The notes: generated from the letters alone by a model not told the origin. A stretch of DNA of 64,000 nucleotides from Gemmatimonas sp. (GCF_027531815.1 NZ_JAPZSK010000004.1:1-64000); one strand, 5' to 3'. Numbered from the stretch's first letter, positions 1-9,447 are shown. Translations and numbers: made by a program.

Positions 1-21
1 TCCCCTCCTTCGCGCCTCCCT

Positions 22-42
22 CGCCGCCCGTGACGGCGAGCC
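22..42. terminator. Small GC-rich hairpin upstream of the efflux operon
   Basis: A 7-bp perfect inverted repeat (CTCGCCG, 7-base spacer, CGGCGAG) lies in the otherwise featureless first 157 bases. There is no T-run after it, so it may be a rho-independent-like hairpin ending an upstream gene outside the window, or chance. Nothing else is recognisable before the tolC start. Confidence 0.25.
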
Positions 43-157
43 CACCCTCCCATCCCGCGGTCCGCCGCCTGCCATCCCATCTTTCGCCGCGGTCGTCACC
101 GGCCCGCTGAACGCCTGCGGCCATTGCGCCGATCATGCGGCATCCCAACCGGACCGC

Positions 158-1567
158 ATGAACCGCCGAATTCTTCCAAGCCTCATTCTGACGTTGCTGA
201 TGGCCTCCCCCCTTCGCGGGCAGGCCACGGCCGCAGCCGATTCGCTCTCGCTCACCCTCGCCGACGCGCTCGCTCGGGTGTCACAGCAGGAACCGCGGCT
301 CGCGACCGCACGCGCGCTGCGTGAGGTGGCGCGCGCTGCCCGTGGTGAGGCGCTGAGCGAGCAGCGCAATCGCTTCCTGCCAGTCGTGTCGGCGTCGTTC
401 GGTACGCAACGGCTGGTGCAGAACCAGTTCGTCGAGATCGCCCGCCGCGCGGGGCTTCCGCCCACGCCCGTCGATCAGCTGGATCCATTCTCGCGGGTCT
501 TCGCGGCTCCCAATACCCGCACCGCGGCCATCACGGCGGGCGTGCGTCCGTATGACGGCGGCGTGGCGTCGGCGCGCGTGGCGGCCGCGCAAGCCGGTGC
601 CCAGGCGAGCGCCTACGCTGAGTCGCAGGTGCGTACGGCGCTCGAGGCCGACGTCATTACCCGCTATGCCGACGTGCAGCTGAGCCGCCGCCTGCGCGAG
701 GTGGCCGATTCGGCGTTGGCGCTGGCCGAACGCACTTTGGCCGTGACTCGGCAGGCGGTGGCACAGGGGCGCACGGCGGAGTACGAGATCTGGCGCGTGG
801 ACGCCGACGTGCAGGCAGTGCGCCCCGCGCAACTCGACGCGGATCGCCAATTGCAGGTGGCCGAGCTCGCCTTGCGTCAGCTGCTCGCGCTGCCCGCGCA
901 CCTCCCCCTGCGTCTCGACTCGCCTGCCGAGCCGTGGTCGGCCGACCGCGATGCGGTCACCACCGACCCCACGAGCCCTACGTCGGTCCCAGGTGCATCC
1001 AGCGCCCGACTCGCCCTGCGCGAATTCGACGCGCGCGAACAGCAGGCGGCTGCGCAACACCGCGCCGCGTGGCGCGCCCTGTTGCCGACGCTCGACGTGA
1101 CCCTGAGCCATCAGCGACTGGCTTATCCGCTGCGCAACAGCGAATGGGGCGGACCCTTCTATCAGAACACCGTGCTGGGGGTGTCGTTCACCTTGCCGCT
1201 CGATCTCACCGGCGGCTCCGTCGCCCGTATCGAAGCGGCGGCGGCCAATCACCGCCTCGCACAGGCCCAGCGGCGGGACGCCGAGCGTGTGCACGCACTC
1301 GAGCAGACCGAGCTGCAGGCACAGCTCGCGGCGAGTCGCGTGGCGTGGCAGGCGGCTGTCGCCGGTAGCGTGAGTGCGGAAAAGGCGCTGCGCGTGGCGC
1401 AGCTCCGGCACGAAGTGGGCCGCGCCTCGTTGCTCGAACTGCAGGATGCGCGCGTCGCGTGGCAGCGCGCCATGGCCACCCGGGCGCAAGCCGCACGCGA
1501 TCGCACGGTCATCGAAGCGCGCGTCGCGCGTCTCGATCGCCTGCCGCTCGCTCCGATTCAACCCTGA
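158..1567 (+). CDS. TolC-family outer-membrane efflux protein
   Basis: This 469-residue protein should form the outer-membrane channel of a tripartite efflux pump. It opens with a Sec signal peptide (hydrophobic core about residues 5-17, likely cut after LRGQA) and then shows the two long alternating-helix halves of the OEP family, rich in Ala, Arg and Gln, with the repeated ARLALREFDAREQQAAA-like heptads near the middle and a second set near the C-terminus. The length is normal for the family. It is the first gene of a same-strand run: the adaptor gene starts 11 bases after its stop, and the permease follows, so the three are very likely co-transcribed. No strong Shine-Dalgarno precedes the ATG. 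The substrate cannot be told from the sequence. Confidence 0.9.
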   Translation: MNRRILPSLILTLLMASPLRGQATAAADSLSLTLADALARVSQQEPRLATARALREVARAARGEALSEQRNRFLPVVSASFGTQRLVQNQFVEIARRAGLPPTPVDQLDPFSRVFAAPNTRTAAITAGVRPYDGGVASARVAAAQAGAQASAYAESQVRTALEADVITRYADVQLSRRLREVADSALALAERTLAVTRQAVAQGRTAEYEIWRVDADVQAVRPAQLDADRQLQVAELALRQLLALPAHLPLRLDSPAEPWSADRDAVTTDPTSPTSVPGASSARLALREFDAREQQAAAQHRAAWRALLPTLDVTLSHQRLAYPLRNSEWGGPFYQNTVLGVSFTLPLDLTGGSVARIEAAAANHRLAQAQRRDAERVHALEQTELQAQLAASRVAWQAAVAGSVSAEKALRVAQLRHEVGRASLLELQDARVAWQRAMATRAQAARDRTVIEARVARLDRLPLAPIQP

Positions 1568-1578
1568 GAGGATCATCC

Positions 1579-2550
1579 ATGATCACGAGAAATGGTGCCA
1601 CTCGCGCCACATGCCGTCTCGCGCTTCCGTTGCTCCTCGTGCCGTTGAGCGGGTGCCGCAATGCGCCACCGACCACCGCGCAGGGAGCGCGTACCGCCGT
1701 GGTGATCGACAGCGCCGTCAGCGCCGTCGCACCCTCCGATACCACGCCCATACCGGATACACAGTCTGGCGTCGCCGAACGCGCTGGCGATCCCGCCTCG
1801 GCGGCAACGATCAGCGGCACGCTCGAACCGCAGGCGCGCGCACTGCTGCGTGCCGAATTGCCGGGCGTGATTCGTACCCTGGCGGTGAAGGTCGGCGAAC
1901 GCGTGGGGATGGGGCAGGTGCTGGCCACCCTCGATGTGCCGGCGGTGCGTTCGGCCATGGCCGCCGCTGAGGCGCAGGCGGTCGCGCAGGAGGCCGCGCT
2001 CCGTCAGGTCCAGCGCGAGCGTGATCGCGTGGCGCAGCTGCTGGCGGTAGGTGGGGTGAGTCTGGCCGAGATGGAAGACTGGGACAGCCGTGTGCAAGCG
2101 GCGGATGCGTCGTTGCAGGCCGCGCGGGCGCAACGCGCGACGGCGGCGGCCGACGTGGCGCGCCTTACGGTGCGCGCACCGTTCGACGGGATCGTGGAGC
2201 GACGCACGGCCACGGCAGGGTCCATGGTGCAGGTGGGGGACGAACTCGTGAGCATCATCGACCCGCGCACGCTCGAACTCGACGCCGGCGTAGCGATCGC
2301 TCAGGCGCATTGGGCCCGTCCGGGGCATCGGGTGTCGCTGCGCGTTGCCGGTTACCCCGAGGCGACGGTCGTAGCGCGCATCGTTCGGGTGGCCCCATCG
2401 CTCGATCCGGTGACGCGACAGCTGCGCATCACCATTCACGTGCCCAACGACAGCCGCCGCTTTCCGGCAGGTGCGTGGGCCGAGGGGACGCTGTGGACCG
2501 ACGAGGCTGCTGTGCCGCCGCCGTCACGCATCGCGACCGGGGGGCGCTGA
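1579..2550 (+). CDS. RND efflux periplasmic adaptor (membrane-fusion lipoprotein)
   Basis: This 323-residue adaptor bridges the inner-membrane permease and the TolC channel. The start at 1579 was chosen over upstream in-frame codons because it has a purine-rich GAGAGG ribosome site eight bases upstream and gives a clean lipoprotein signal ending in LSGC (Cys26). The two halves of a biotinyl-lipoyl (barrel-sandwich) domain are visible at about residues 90-125 (PGVIRTLAVKVGERV) and 190-225 (VRAPFDGIVERRTATAGSMV), with an intervening helical hairpin and a beta-barrel after them. An unusually long low-complexity linker of about 60 residues separates the lipobox from the first barrel-sandwich half. 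It lies 3 bases upstream of the permease gene. Confidence 0.88.
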   Translation: MITRNGATRATCRLALPLLLVPLSGCRNAPPTTAQGARTAVVIDSAVSAVAPSDTTPIPDTQSGVAERAGDPASAATISGTLEPQARALLRAELPGVIRTLAVKVGERVGMGQVLATLDVPAVRSAMAAAEAQAVAQEAALRQVQRERDRVAQLLAVGGVSLAEMEDWDSRVQAADASLQAARAQRATAAADVARLTVRAPFDGIVERRTATAGSMVQVGDELVSIIDPRTLELDAGVAIAQAHWARPGHRVSLRVAGYPEATVVARIVRVAPSLDPVTRQLRITIHVPNDSRRFPAGAWAEGTLWTDEAAVPPPSRIATGGR

Positions 2551-2553
2551 TCC

Positions 2554-5500
2554 ATGTGGATTTCCGACCTCGCCATTCGTCGTCCCATTGTCGCCATCGT
2601 GTCGATGCTGGTGCTGGCACTGGCGGGCCTCGTGGCGCTGCGCAGCCTCGAGACCGACGAGTGGCCCGACGTGCAGGCGCCCATGGTGACCGTCACGGTG
2701 CCGTATCCCGGCGCTACACCGTCGCAGGTGGAGCGGGAGCTGCTGCGGCCGCTAGAGGACAAGGTGCGCAGTGTGGGTGGGCTCAAGACGCTGAAGGGCA
2801 CGGCGGGTGACGGGTTCGCGCTGCTCTTCGCCGAGTTCGTGTTCAGCAAGCCTACCAGCGAAGCGGTGCAGGAGGTTCGCGACGCCGTGAGCGCCGCGCG
2901 CGGCGACTTGCCGCGCGAGGTGGAAGAGCCGGTGGTGGAGCGGTTCAGCGAAACCGACCTGCCGGTCATGAGTCTCGCCGTGGGTGGCAGCGGTGACGCG
3001 CTTACCTTGGGCGCCGATGCGCGTCGCCTGGCGCGCGAACTGCGCGCGGTGCCCGGTGTGGCGCAGGTGCGCGTGATCGGCGACGCGGTGCCCGAACTGT
3101 CGGTACAGGTGTACCCGGAGGCGTTGCGCGGTACCGGCATTTCGCTGGCGCAGCTCACGCGCACGCTCGAGGCGCAGAATGTCTCGGTGCCCATCGGCCG
3201 CGTGGAGAACGCCACACGTGAGGCCACGCTGCGCTTTCAGGGGCGTCCCGACGACGCGGCGGCCTTCGCCGATTTGCCGCTGCTGTCGAGTGGCGGGCGC
3301 GTCGTGCGGGTACGTGACGTGGCCGATGTGCGCATCGCACCGGCCGAGGCCCGCTCGATCGCCCGCGTGGACGGGCAGGCGGCCGTGACGCTCGACGTGC
3401 GCAAGCGACGTGGCGTGAGTGCCACGACCGTGGCCGAAGGGCTGCGCACGCGTCTCGCCGCTGTCGAGCGGACGCTGCCGACCGGACGCACCGTGCGTAT
3501 CGTGCAGGACGCGGGGAAGCGCACCGCGCTGGCCGTGTGGGACGTGCAAAAGACGTTGCTGGAGGGCGCGGCGCTTACCGTGCTCGTCGTGTTCGTCTTC
3601 CTCAACAGCTGGCGCTCCACGGTCATCACCGGACTCGCGCTGCCGGTCTCCGTGCTGGCGAGCTTCATGGCGGTCTGGGCGTTCGGCTTCAAGCTCGAAA
3701 CCATGTCGCTGCTGGGGCTGTCGCTCGCCATCGGCATTCTCATCGACGACGCCATCGTGGTGCGCGAAAACATCGTGCGGCACGTGGAGATGGGGAAGGA
3801 TCACGTGACGGCGTCTCGCGAAGGCACGAAGGAGATCGGCCTCGCCGTGCTCGCGACCACGGCGGCAATCGTGGTGGTGTTCCTGCCCGTGGGTTTTATG
3901 AACGGGTTGGCGGGGCAGTACTTCAAACCGTTCGCGCTCACCATTGCGTGCGCCGTGCTCGTCTCGCTGTTCGTGAGCTTCTCGCTCGATCCCATGCTGT
4001 CGGCGTATTGGCCCGATCCGCATCGGCCCATCGCGCAGCGTTCGTGGCTCAGTCGCATGCTCCATCGCTTCAACGTGTGGTTCGACAGCCTCGCCACCCG
4101 CTATCGCGACGTGATCGCGTGGGCGCTCTCGCACCGGACACTCACGCTGGGCGTGGCGGCGGCATCGCTCGTGGGGGCCGTCCTGCTGCCGGCCACGGGG
4201 GCGGTGGGCGCCGAGTTTCTCCCCGAAGATGACCGGGGTGAAATCGGCATTCTCGTGGAGGCACCGCCGGGGGCGGCGCTGCCGTACACCACCGCGCGTG
4301 CCGAAGCGGCGGCGGCGATGGCACGCCGACTCCCTGAAGTCCGCACCGTGTACACCACCGTGGGTGCTGGCGACGGTGATGTATCGCAGGCGCAGGTGAT
4401 GGTGCTGCTGGTGCCGCGTGCGGCGCGCACCCGTACTGCGCGCGAAGTGGCCACGGCGCTGCGCGGTGAGGTGGCAGCGCTTGGCGGGGGCACCTACGCC
4501 GTGATGGATCTGGGGCTCAATGGCTTCCTCAAGCCCATCCAGCTGCAGGTGCGCGGCCCCGATGCGAGGTCACTGCCACAGATCGCCGCGGAGGTAGCCG
4601 CGCGGGTGCGTCGCGTGCCGGGCGCCGTGGACGTGACGCTCTCCAGTCGACCGGGTGCGCCCGCACTGGACATCCGTCTCGATCGCGCCTTCTCGGCCAC
4701 CGTGGGCACCACGCCGGCCGAGGTGGCCGGGGCGATGCAGGTCGCGTTCGCCGGCGTGGAGGCCGGGCGGTGGATCGACGGCGAGGGGGACCTGCGCAAG
4801 GTGCGCGTGCGTCTCCCCGAGTCGCAGCGCCGGCAGTCGTCCGACCTGGCCGGACTGCCGCTGCAGGTGCCCGGTCCCGATGGGGCGCTGCAGGCGGTGG
4901 CGTTCGCGCAGGTCGCGACGGCTACCGCGACGACGGCGCCCACGCGCATCGAGCATGACAACGGTGCGGCGTCGGTCACCGTGACGGCGAACGTGCTGGG
5001 CCGTCCGTTGGGCGACGTGTCGGCCGGCATCGACCGTGAGCTGGCGGGCATGACGATGCCGGCGGGTGTCACGGTGGCCTACGCCGGCGATGTGGAAGAC
5101 CAGCAGGAAGTCTTCGGCAACATCCTCCTGGCGCTGCTGGTGGCGGTGGTGGGGATGTACTTCGTGCTGGTGCTGCAGTTCAATTCGTGGATCGAGCCGC
5201 TCGCGATTCTCGTGTCGCTCCCGCTGTCGGCGGTGGGGGTGGTGGGGGCGTTGTGGATGGCCGGCATGACCATCAACATCATGTCGCTGATCGGGGTGAT
5301 CCTGCTGTCGGGCGTCGTGGCCAAGAACGCCATTCTGCTGCTGGACTATGCCAAGCAACTGCGAGAGGGAGGCCAAACGATGCGGGATGCGCTGGTGGAG
5401 TCGGGGGCAACGCGCCTGCGGCCCATCGTGATGACCACGGTGGCGCTGGTGGCGGGCATGGTGCCGGTGGCCATCGGCAGTGGCGAGGGGGCCATGTTCC

Positions 5501-5691
5501 GCGCGCCATTGGGCATGGCGGTCATCGGTGGCACCATCACCAGCACGTTCCTCACGCTGCTCGTCATTCCGGTGGTGTACGCCCTGCTCGACGGCGCGCG
5601 CGCGCGGGTCCGTGGGTGGCACCGGGTGCCAACGTCGCCCGCCGACACGCGCGGGCGGACCGTGTCTCCCGCGCACGAACGGCTCGCGTGA
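2554..5691 (+). CDS. RND-family efflux permease, inner membrane
   Basis: At 1045 residues this is a full-length AcrB/MexB-type proton-driven permease. The N-terminus is typical (MWISDLAIRRPIVAIV, first membrane helix), followed by a large periplasmic loop and the transmembrane block around residues 330-480. The functional motif IGILIDDAIVVRENIV sits in the fourth membrane helix and supplies the paired aspartates of the proton relay; a second motif NIMSLIGVILLSGVVAKNAI lies in the C-terminal membrane block. The sequence resembles the HAE1-like and multivalent-cation-neutral branch rather than CusA heavy-metal pumps, because the CusA methionine cluster is absent. The gene ends inside the GTG start of the next gene (GTGA overlap), tying the pump to the two-component regulators downstream. 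Confidence 0.93.
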   Translation: MWISDLAIRRPIVAIVSMLVLALAGLVALRSLETDEWPDVQAPMVTVTVPYPGATPSQVERELLRPLEDKVRSVGGLKTLKGTAGDGFALLFAEFVFSKPTSEAVQEVRDAVSAARGDLPREVEEPVVERFSETDLPVMSLAVGGSGDALTLGADARRLARELRAVPGVAQVRVIGDAVPELSVQVYPEALRGTGISLAQLTRTLEAQNVSVPIGRVENATREATLRFQGRPDDAAAFADLPLLSSGGRVVRVRDVADVRIAPAEARSIARVDGQAAVTLDVRKRRGVSATTVAEGLRTRLAAVERTLPTGRTVRIVQDAGKRTALAVWDVQKTLLEGAALTVLVVFVFLNSWRSTVITGLALPVSVLASFMAVWAFGFKLETMSLLGLSLAIGILIDDAIVVRENIVRHVEMGKDHVTASREGTKEIGLAVLATTAAIVVVFLPVGFMNGLAGQYFKPFALTIACAVLVSLFVSFSLDPMLSAYWPDPHRPIAQRSWLSRMLHRFNVWFDSLATRYRDVIAWALSHRTLTLGVAAASLVGAVLLPATGAVGAEFLPEDDRGEIGILVEAPPGAALPYTTARAEAAAAMARRLPEVRTVYTTVGAGDGDVSQAQVMVLLVPRAARTRTAREVATALRGEVAALGGGTYAVMDLGLNGFLKPIQLQVRGPDARSLPQIAAEVAARVRRVPGAVDVTLSSRPGAPALDIRLDRAFSATVGTTPAEVAGAMQVAFAGVEAGRWIDGEGDLRKVRVRLPESQRRQSSDLAGLPLQVPGPDGALQAVAFAQVATATATTAPTRIEHDNGAASVTVTANVLGRPLGDVSAGIDRELAGMTMPAGVTVAYAGDVEDQQEVFGNILLALLVAVVGMYFVLVLQFNSWIEPLAILVSLPLSAVGVVGALWMAGMTINIMSLIGVILLSGVVAKNAILLLDYAKQLREGGQTMRDALVESGATRLRPIVMTTVALVAGMVPVAIGSGEGAMFRAPLGMAVIGGTITSTFLTLLVIPVVYALLDGARARVRGWHRVPTSPADTRGRTVSPAHERLA

Positions 5692-6839
5692 ACGGCGTGA
5701 CCAGGCGGTCGTCGTCGGCGGCGGTGAGCGGCGCGAACACGCGCGCGCCCGGGCAGAGCGTGCTCGCGCGCATCTCCCGCGGCGAACTGCTGTCGCTGCT
5801 GGGGGTGGGCGTATTTGGAGAACTGCTCACCGTGGCATGGATTGCCACCGTCCTTGGCGTGGAGTCGGGGCGGGCCACCTGGGTGCACGCGATCGGGCTG
5901 GCGGCGGTGGATCTCGTGGCGCTGCTGTGGGTACCCGTGCCGCTCTTCGCATGGTACGATCGCTTTCCGCTGGAGGGCGGTCGGCGGCCTTGGAACCTGC
6001 TCGTGCGCGTCGTTGGGGCGTTGGTGATCCTGCCGGTCAGCTCGTGGACGTCGGCCGTGGCGGCCCGCTGGGCCGGTGACGCCTTCGGCATGGCGCCGAC
6101 CGCGATCGAGGCCATGCTGCCCGGCTATCCCGAGCAGCTCTTCTGGGCCTCGTGCACGATCATCGGCGCCTCATTGGCGTACCTGGTGCTGCGTCGGTTG
6201 CACAACGCGCGCGACGTGGAGCAGCGCAACGCCGAGCTGCAGCGGCTGGCGCTCGAGGCGCAGCTGTCGGCGCTGGCGGCCGAGTTGCGGCCGCACTTCC
6301 TGTTCAATGCGCTGAACAATCTGGCCGAGCTGGTGCATCAGGATCCGACGCGCGCCGAGACCATGCTGCTGCACCTGTCGTCGTTGCTGCAGGCCACACT
6401 GGCCGCTGGTCGGCAGCGCACGGTATCGCTGGCGGAGGAGCTGCAGCACATGGACGACTACCTCGCCCTGCAGCAGATGCGTTTCGATGATCGGCTGCAG
6501 GTGATGCGGTCGGTGGATGCGTCGGCGCTCGCCGCGCGTGTGCCGCCCATGCTGCTGCAGCCGCTGGTGGAGAACGCGGTGGTGCATGGCATCGAAGGGC
6601 GGGTGGGGGCGTCGCTGCTGCAGGTCACGGTGCGCGCGCACCCCGGCGCATTGGAAGTGCAGGTGGATGACGACGGCCCGGGCCCTGCCGGATCTCCGCA
6701 TCGCGGCACCGGCACGGGGCTGCGGAACGTGCGTGAGCGGCTGGCGGCGCTGTACGGTGAGGCGGCGGAGGCGGTCCTCAGTGAGCGGCCGGGTGGCGGC
6801 GCCCGCGTGCTGCTGCGGCTGCCGCTGGAGGTGGCATGA
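5688..6839 (+). CDS. LytS-type sensor histidine kinase
   Basis: This is a 383-residue membrane histidine kinase of the His_kinase (PF06580) class. The start is placed at the GTG at 5688, which overlaps the permease stop by 4 bases; a second in-frame GTG lies at 5697. Four hydrophobic segments fill roughly residues 25-170. The phosphoacceptor helix reads LRPHFLFNALNNLAELV, with the histidine after ELRP, and the ATP-binding domain shows LLQPLVENAVVHGI (N box), DDDGPGP (G1) and GTGLRNVRERL (G2). Its partner is the LytTR regulator that starts within its stop codon. Position behind an efflux operon suggests control of the pump or coupling to envelope stress; this is inference from context only. 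Confidence 0.9.
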   Translation: MNGVTRRSSSAAVSGANTRAPGQSVLARISRGELLSLLGVGVFGELLTVAWIATVLGVESGRATWVHAIGLAAVDLVALLWVPVPLFAWYDRFPLEGGRRPWNLLVRVVGALVILPVSSWTSAVAARWAGDAFGMAPTAIEAMLPGYPEQLFWASCTIIGASLAYLVLRRLHNARDVEQRNAELQRLALEAQLSALAAELRPHFLFNALNNLAELVHQDPTRAETMLLHLSSLLQATLAAGRQRTVSLAEELQHMDDYLALQQMRFDDRLQVMRSVDASALAARVPPMLLQPLVENAVVHGIEGRVGASLLQVTVRAHPGALEVQVDDDGPGPAGSPHRGTGTGLRNVRERLAALYGEAAEAVLSERPGGGARVLLRLPLEVA

Positions 6840-7648
6840 CAACTTCCGCATTGGCACCGTTACGCACGATGGTGGTGGACGACGAATCGCTCGCGCGGCA
6901 GCGGCTCAAGCGCCTGTTGTTGCAGGACGCACGGGTCCACGTGGTGGGGGAAGCGGCCGACGTGCCCACGGCGCGCGCGCTGGTGCCGCAGCTCACACCG
7001 TCGCTGCTCTTCCTCGACGTGAGTATGCCGGGGGAAGACGGGTTTGCGCTGCTGCAGGATCTGCCACCGGAGCAGCGTCCCTTCGTGGTGTTCGTCACGG
7101 CCCATGCCGACGCGGCGGTGCGCGCCTTCGATGCGCGCGCCACCGACTTTCTGGTCAAGCCCGTGCGGGCCGAGCGGCTGGCGGAGTCGGTGACACGGGC
7201 GCTCGAAGCCGTGGCGGCGCGCACGCCGGCACAATCGGTATTCGACGAGGAGGTTCGCGCGGAGCTGGCGCGTCTCGTGCGCGGGCTGGCCGGCGGCAGC
7301 ATAGGGGGCGGCCTCGAGGCGACCGCCCCGCTGGCGCACTTCGCCGTGACCGTGGGGCGTCGCACGCGCTTCGTGAAGCTGGAGGAGATCGACTGGTTCG
7401 AAGCGGATGGCAACTACGTGCGGCTGCACGTGGGGCGCGAGCAGCATCTCGTGCGCATGACCATGCAGAAGCTCGAAAAGAGCCTGGACGCGCGGCGCTT
7501 CGTGCGTGTGCACCGGTCGTTCGTGGTACCGCTGGACCGCGTGCGCGAACTGGTGCAGCTGGGGTCGGGGGAGTACGAGCTGCGCCTGACCACCGAGGCC
7601 ACCTTGCCGGTCATGCGCACGTACCGGGACCGGCTGCCGCTAGGGTAG
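6836..7648 (+). CDS. LytTR-family DNA-binding response regulator
   Basis: This 270-residue regulator pairs with the kinase just upstream; its ATG overlaps the kinase stop (ATGA). Residues 9-125 form a receiver domain with the acidic pair DD at 15-16, the phosphorylation site Asp61 (LLFLDVSMPG) and the conserved Lys in DFLVKPVR. The LytTR DNA-binding domain covers about 170-268, with the diagnostic EEIDWFEADGNYVRLHV and RRFVRVHRSFVVPLDRV stretches. LytTR proteins usually bind pairs of short direct repeats; no clear pair was recognised ahead of the pump operon. The gene converges on an S41 protease gene with a hairpin and repeat array between them. Confidence 0.92.
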   Translation: MTTSALAPLRTMVVDDESLARQRLKRLLLQDARVHVVGEAADVPTARALVPQLTPSLLFLDVSMPGEDGFALLQDLPPEQRPFVVFVTAHADAAVRAFDARATDFLVKPVRAERLAESVTRALEAVAARTPAQSVFDEEVRAELARLVRGLAGGSIGGGLEATAPLAHFAVTVGRRTRFVKLEEIDWFEADGNYVRLHVGREQHLVRMTMQKLEKSLDARRFVRVHRSFVVPLDRVRELVQLGSGEYELRLTTEATLPVMRTYRDRLPLG

Positions 7649-7713
7649 GCGGGGGGGGAGGGGAGACGCGGTGGAGGGGAGGCGCGGGGAAAACAGTTGA
7701 GCAGTTGAGCAGT

Positions 7714-7740
7714 TGGGGTCAGAGCTGTGCTCTGACCCCA
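7714..7740. terminator. Perfect 12-bp-arm hairpin between convergent genes
   Basis: The arm TGGGGTCAGAGC (7714-7725) is the exact reverse complement of GCTCTGACCCCA (7729-7740), with a TGT loop. It sits between the convergent LytTR regulator and S41 protease genes. The right arm is also the first unit of the tandem array that follows. It could stop transcription from either side; there is no T-run, so a rho-independent function is unproven. Confidence 0.5.
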
Positions 7741-7836
7741 GCTCTGACCCCAGCTCTGACCCCAGCTCTGACCCCAGCTCTGACCCCAGCTCTGACCCCA
7801 GCTCTGACCCCAGCTCTGACCCCAGCTCTGACCCCA
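7729..7836. repeat. Nine exact tandem copies of a 12-bp unit
   Basis: The unit GCTCTGACCCCA is repeated nine times without a single mismatch from 7729 to 7836. Because 12 is a multiple of three, every frame stays open and reads as short peptide repeats (LTPA, SDPS on the plus strand; WGQS on the minus strand), but no gene needs it. The S41 protease stop codon lies only 9 bases beyond the last copy. Perfect identity of the copies implies recent expansion or ongoing slippage. Confidence 0.95.
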
Positions 7837-7845
7837 GGTCACAGG

Positions 7846-9447
7846 TCAGTTGCGACGCGCCACCCCGGGCTTGCTCGCCGGCTCCGACGCGGCCACGGTG
7901 AACAGATCCTTCTGCGTTGTGCCCTTGCGCATGATCTCCATGGCGCGGCGCAGCTGGTTGTCGTCCTTTAAGTTGCGGCGGCGCACGAGCGTGTCACCGA
8001 AGGCAATCTTCGCCACGCGATCCTCGAGGAACCGGTCGATGTCGTTGGCGCCGGCGTCCCACACGGCCTTGTCGATCTTCACCGTGTCGGCCTGCAGGCG
8101 ACGGTACACCTCCTCACGCCACGCCGGGTCCACCGCGAAGTCGGGCTTCACCTTCCCCTTCTGCAGCTCCGCCACCGCCGCCGCGTGCGCCTGGTACTTG
8201 GCGTAGTGCGGCAGCAGCGCGCGCCGCAGCGCCTGCTCGGCGGTGCTCAGCGTGTCCGGCTGCACGATGATGTCCGGCGTGATGGCGCCACCGCCGTACA
8301 CCGTGCGTCCCGCCGCGCTCTTGAACACCGGGCGCGCCTTGCGCACCGAGTCGGTCTCCATGCTGTCGGGGAGCACCTCAAGGAACTGGCCGTCGGCGTT
8401 GAGCTTGCGCTCCTTCTGAATGCTGCGGCCACTCGGCGTGTACCACTTGCCCGTGGTGATCTTGAGCGCGTAGCCGCCGTCGAGGTTGTAGACGCTCTGC
8501 ACGAGCCCCTTGCCGAAGCTGGTCGTGCCCAGCACGAGGGCGCGGTCGTAGTCCTGCAGCGCGCCGGCGACGATCTCCGAGGCCGACGCCGAGCCGCCGT
8601 CGACCAGCACCGTGAGCGGCACGTCGGGAGCGAGCGGGTCCTGCTGCGACACGAACTTCTGGAACTCGCCGCGGCCGCGCACCGAGAGCAGCTCCTTGCC
8701 ACGCGGCAGGAAGAGGTTGGACATGCTGAACGCTTCCTCGAGGATACCCCCGGGGTTGCCGCGCAGGTCGATGATGAACCCCTTCGCGCCGCGCTTGCTG
8801 AGCGCCATGACCGCGTTGGCGATGTCCTCGGTGGTCTGCTCGGAGAAGCGCTCCAGCGGGATGTAGCCGGTGCGCTCGTCGATCATCATGCTGTAGCGCA
8901 CCGCGGGCACGTGGATCTCGGCACGCTTGAAGCTCAGCTTGACCGGCTGCGCCACGCCCACGCGCAGGAACTGCACGGTGACCGGCGTGCCGATGGGCCC
9001 CAGCAGCTTGTTCTGCACCTGCTGCGTGTTGAAGCCGCGCGCGCTGGTGGTGTCCACCACGGCAATCTTGTCCCCTTCCAGCACGCCGCCCTGCTCGGCC
9101 GGCGAGCCCGGGAAGACTTTGTTCACCGTGACGTAGTCGCCCACCTTCACGATCTCCATGCCGATGCCGGCATAGCGACCGTTGGTGTTGCGCGAGAACT
9201 CCTCGAGCTGCTTGGGGGTGAAGAGCTCGGTATAGGGATCCTTGAGCTCGTTCACGAGACCCCGGGCAGCCTTCTCATACAGCTGCTGGGCGTCGAGCGT
9301 GTCCACGTAGCGCAGGGCCACGAAGGTCAGCACCTGGTCGAGGAGCTGGGCACCGCCTCGCGTGGAGCGCGCCTGCAGGGCGAAGCCCGAGGCGAGCAGG
9401 GGAACGAGCACGATGCTGGCCAGTGCGGCCTTGCGGGTACGGGTCAT
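7846..9447 (-). CDS. S41 carboxy-terminal processing protease (CtpA/Prc type)
   Basis: This 533-residue periplasmic serine protease probably trims or degrades envelope proteins. The start at 9447 (MTRTRKAALASIV) was chosen because it gives a signal anchor at residues 6-26; the open frame continues far upstream only through repeat DNA. A PDZ domain follows (about residues 90-170, GIGMEIVKVGDYVTV ... GSPAEQGGVLEGDKI). The catalytic Ser lies in GGSASASEIVAGALQDY and the general base Lys in GTTSFGKGLVQSVY, the Ser/Lys dyad of the S41 family. A C-terminal helical tail of about 120 residues is longer than in minimal CtpA. It ends at the 12-bp array and is divergent from nothing: upstream lies a 630-base repeat block. 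Confidence 0.92.
   Translation of the reverse strand: MTRTRKAALASIVLVPLLASGFALQARSTRGGAQLLDQVLTFVALRYVDTLDAQQLYEKAARGLVNELKDPYTELFTPKQLEEFSRNTNGRYAGIGMEIVKVGDYVTVNKVFPGSPAEQGGVLEGDKIAVVDTTSARGFNTQQVQNKLLGPIGTPVTVQFLRVGVAQPVKLSFKRAEIHVPAVRYSMMIDERTGYIPLERFSEQTTEDIANAVMALSKRGAKGFIIDLRGNPGGILEEAFSMSNLFLPRGKELLSVRGRGEFQKFVSQQDPLAPDVPLTVLVDGGSASASEIVAGALQDYDRALVLGTTSFGKGLVQSVYNLDGGYALKITTGKWYTPSGRSIQKERKLNADGQFLEVLPDSMETDSVRKARPVFKSAAGRTVYGGGAITPDIIVQPDTLSTAEQALRRALLPHYAKYQAHAAAVAELQKGKVKPDFAVDPAWREEVYRRLQADTVKIDKAVWDAGANDIDRFLEDRVAKIAFGDTLVRRRNLKDDNQLRRAMEIMRKGTTQKDLFTVAASEPASKPGVARRN

Noticed and set aside
2752..4134. Minus-strand open frame under the RND permease
   Set aside because: It is rich in His, Arg and Gln without domain sense, and the plus-strand permease is fully supported.
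7729..7836. Possible CRISPR array
   Set aside because: The repeats are 12 bp, directly adjacent, with no spacers and no cas gene near.
6517..7971. Long open frame with peptide repeats through the 12-bp array
   Set aside because: It is an antiphase reading of the kinase and LytTR genes continued through a repeat whose length keeps all frames open.
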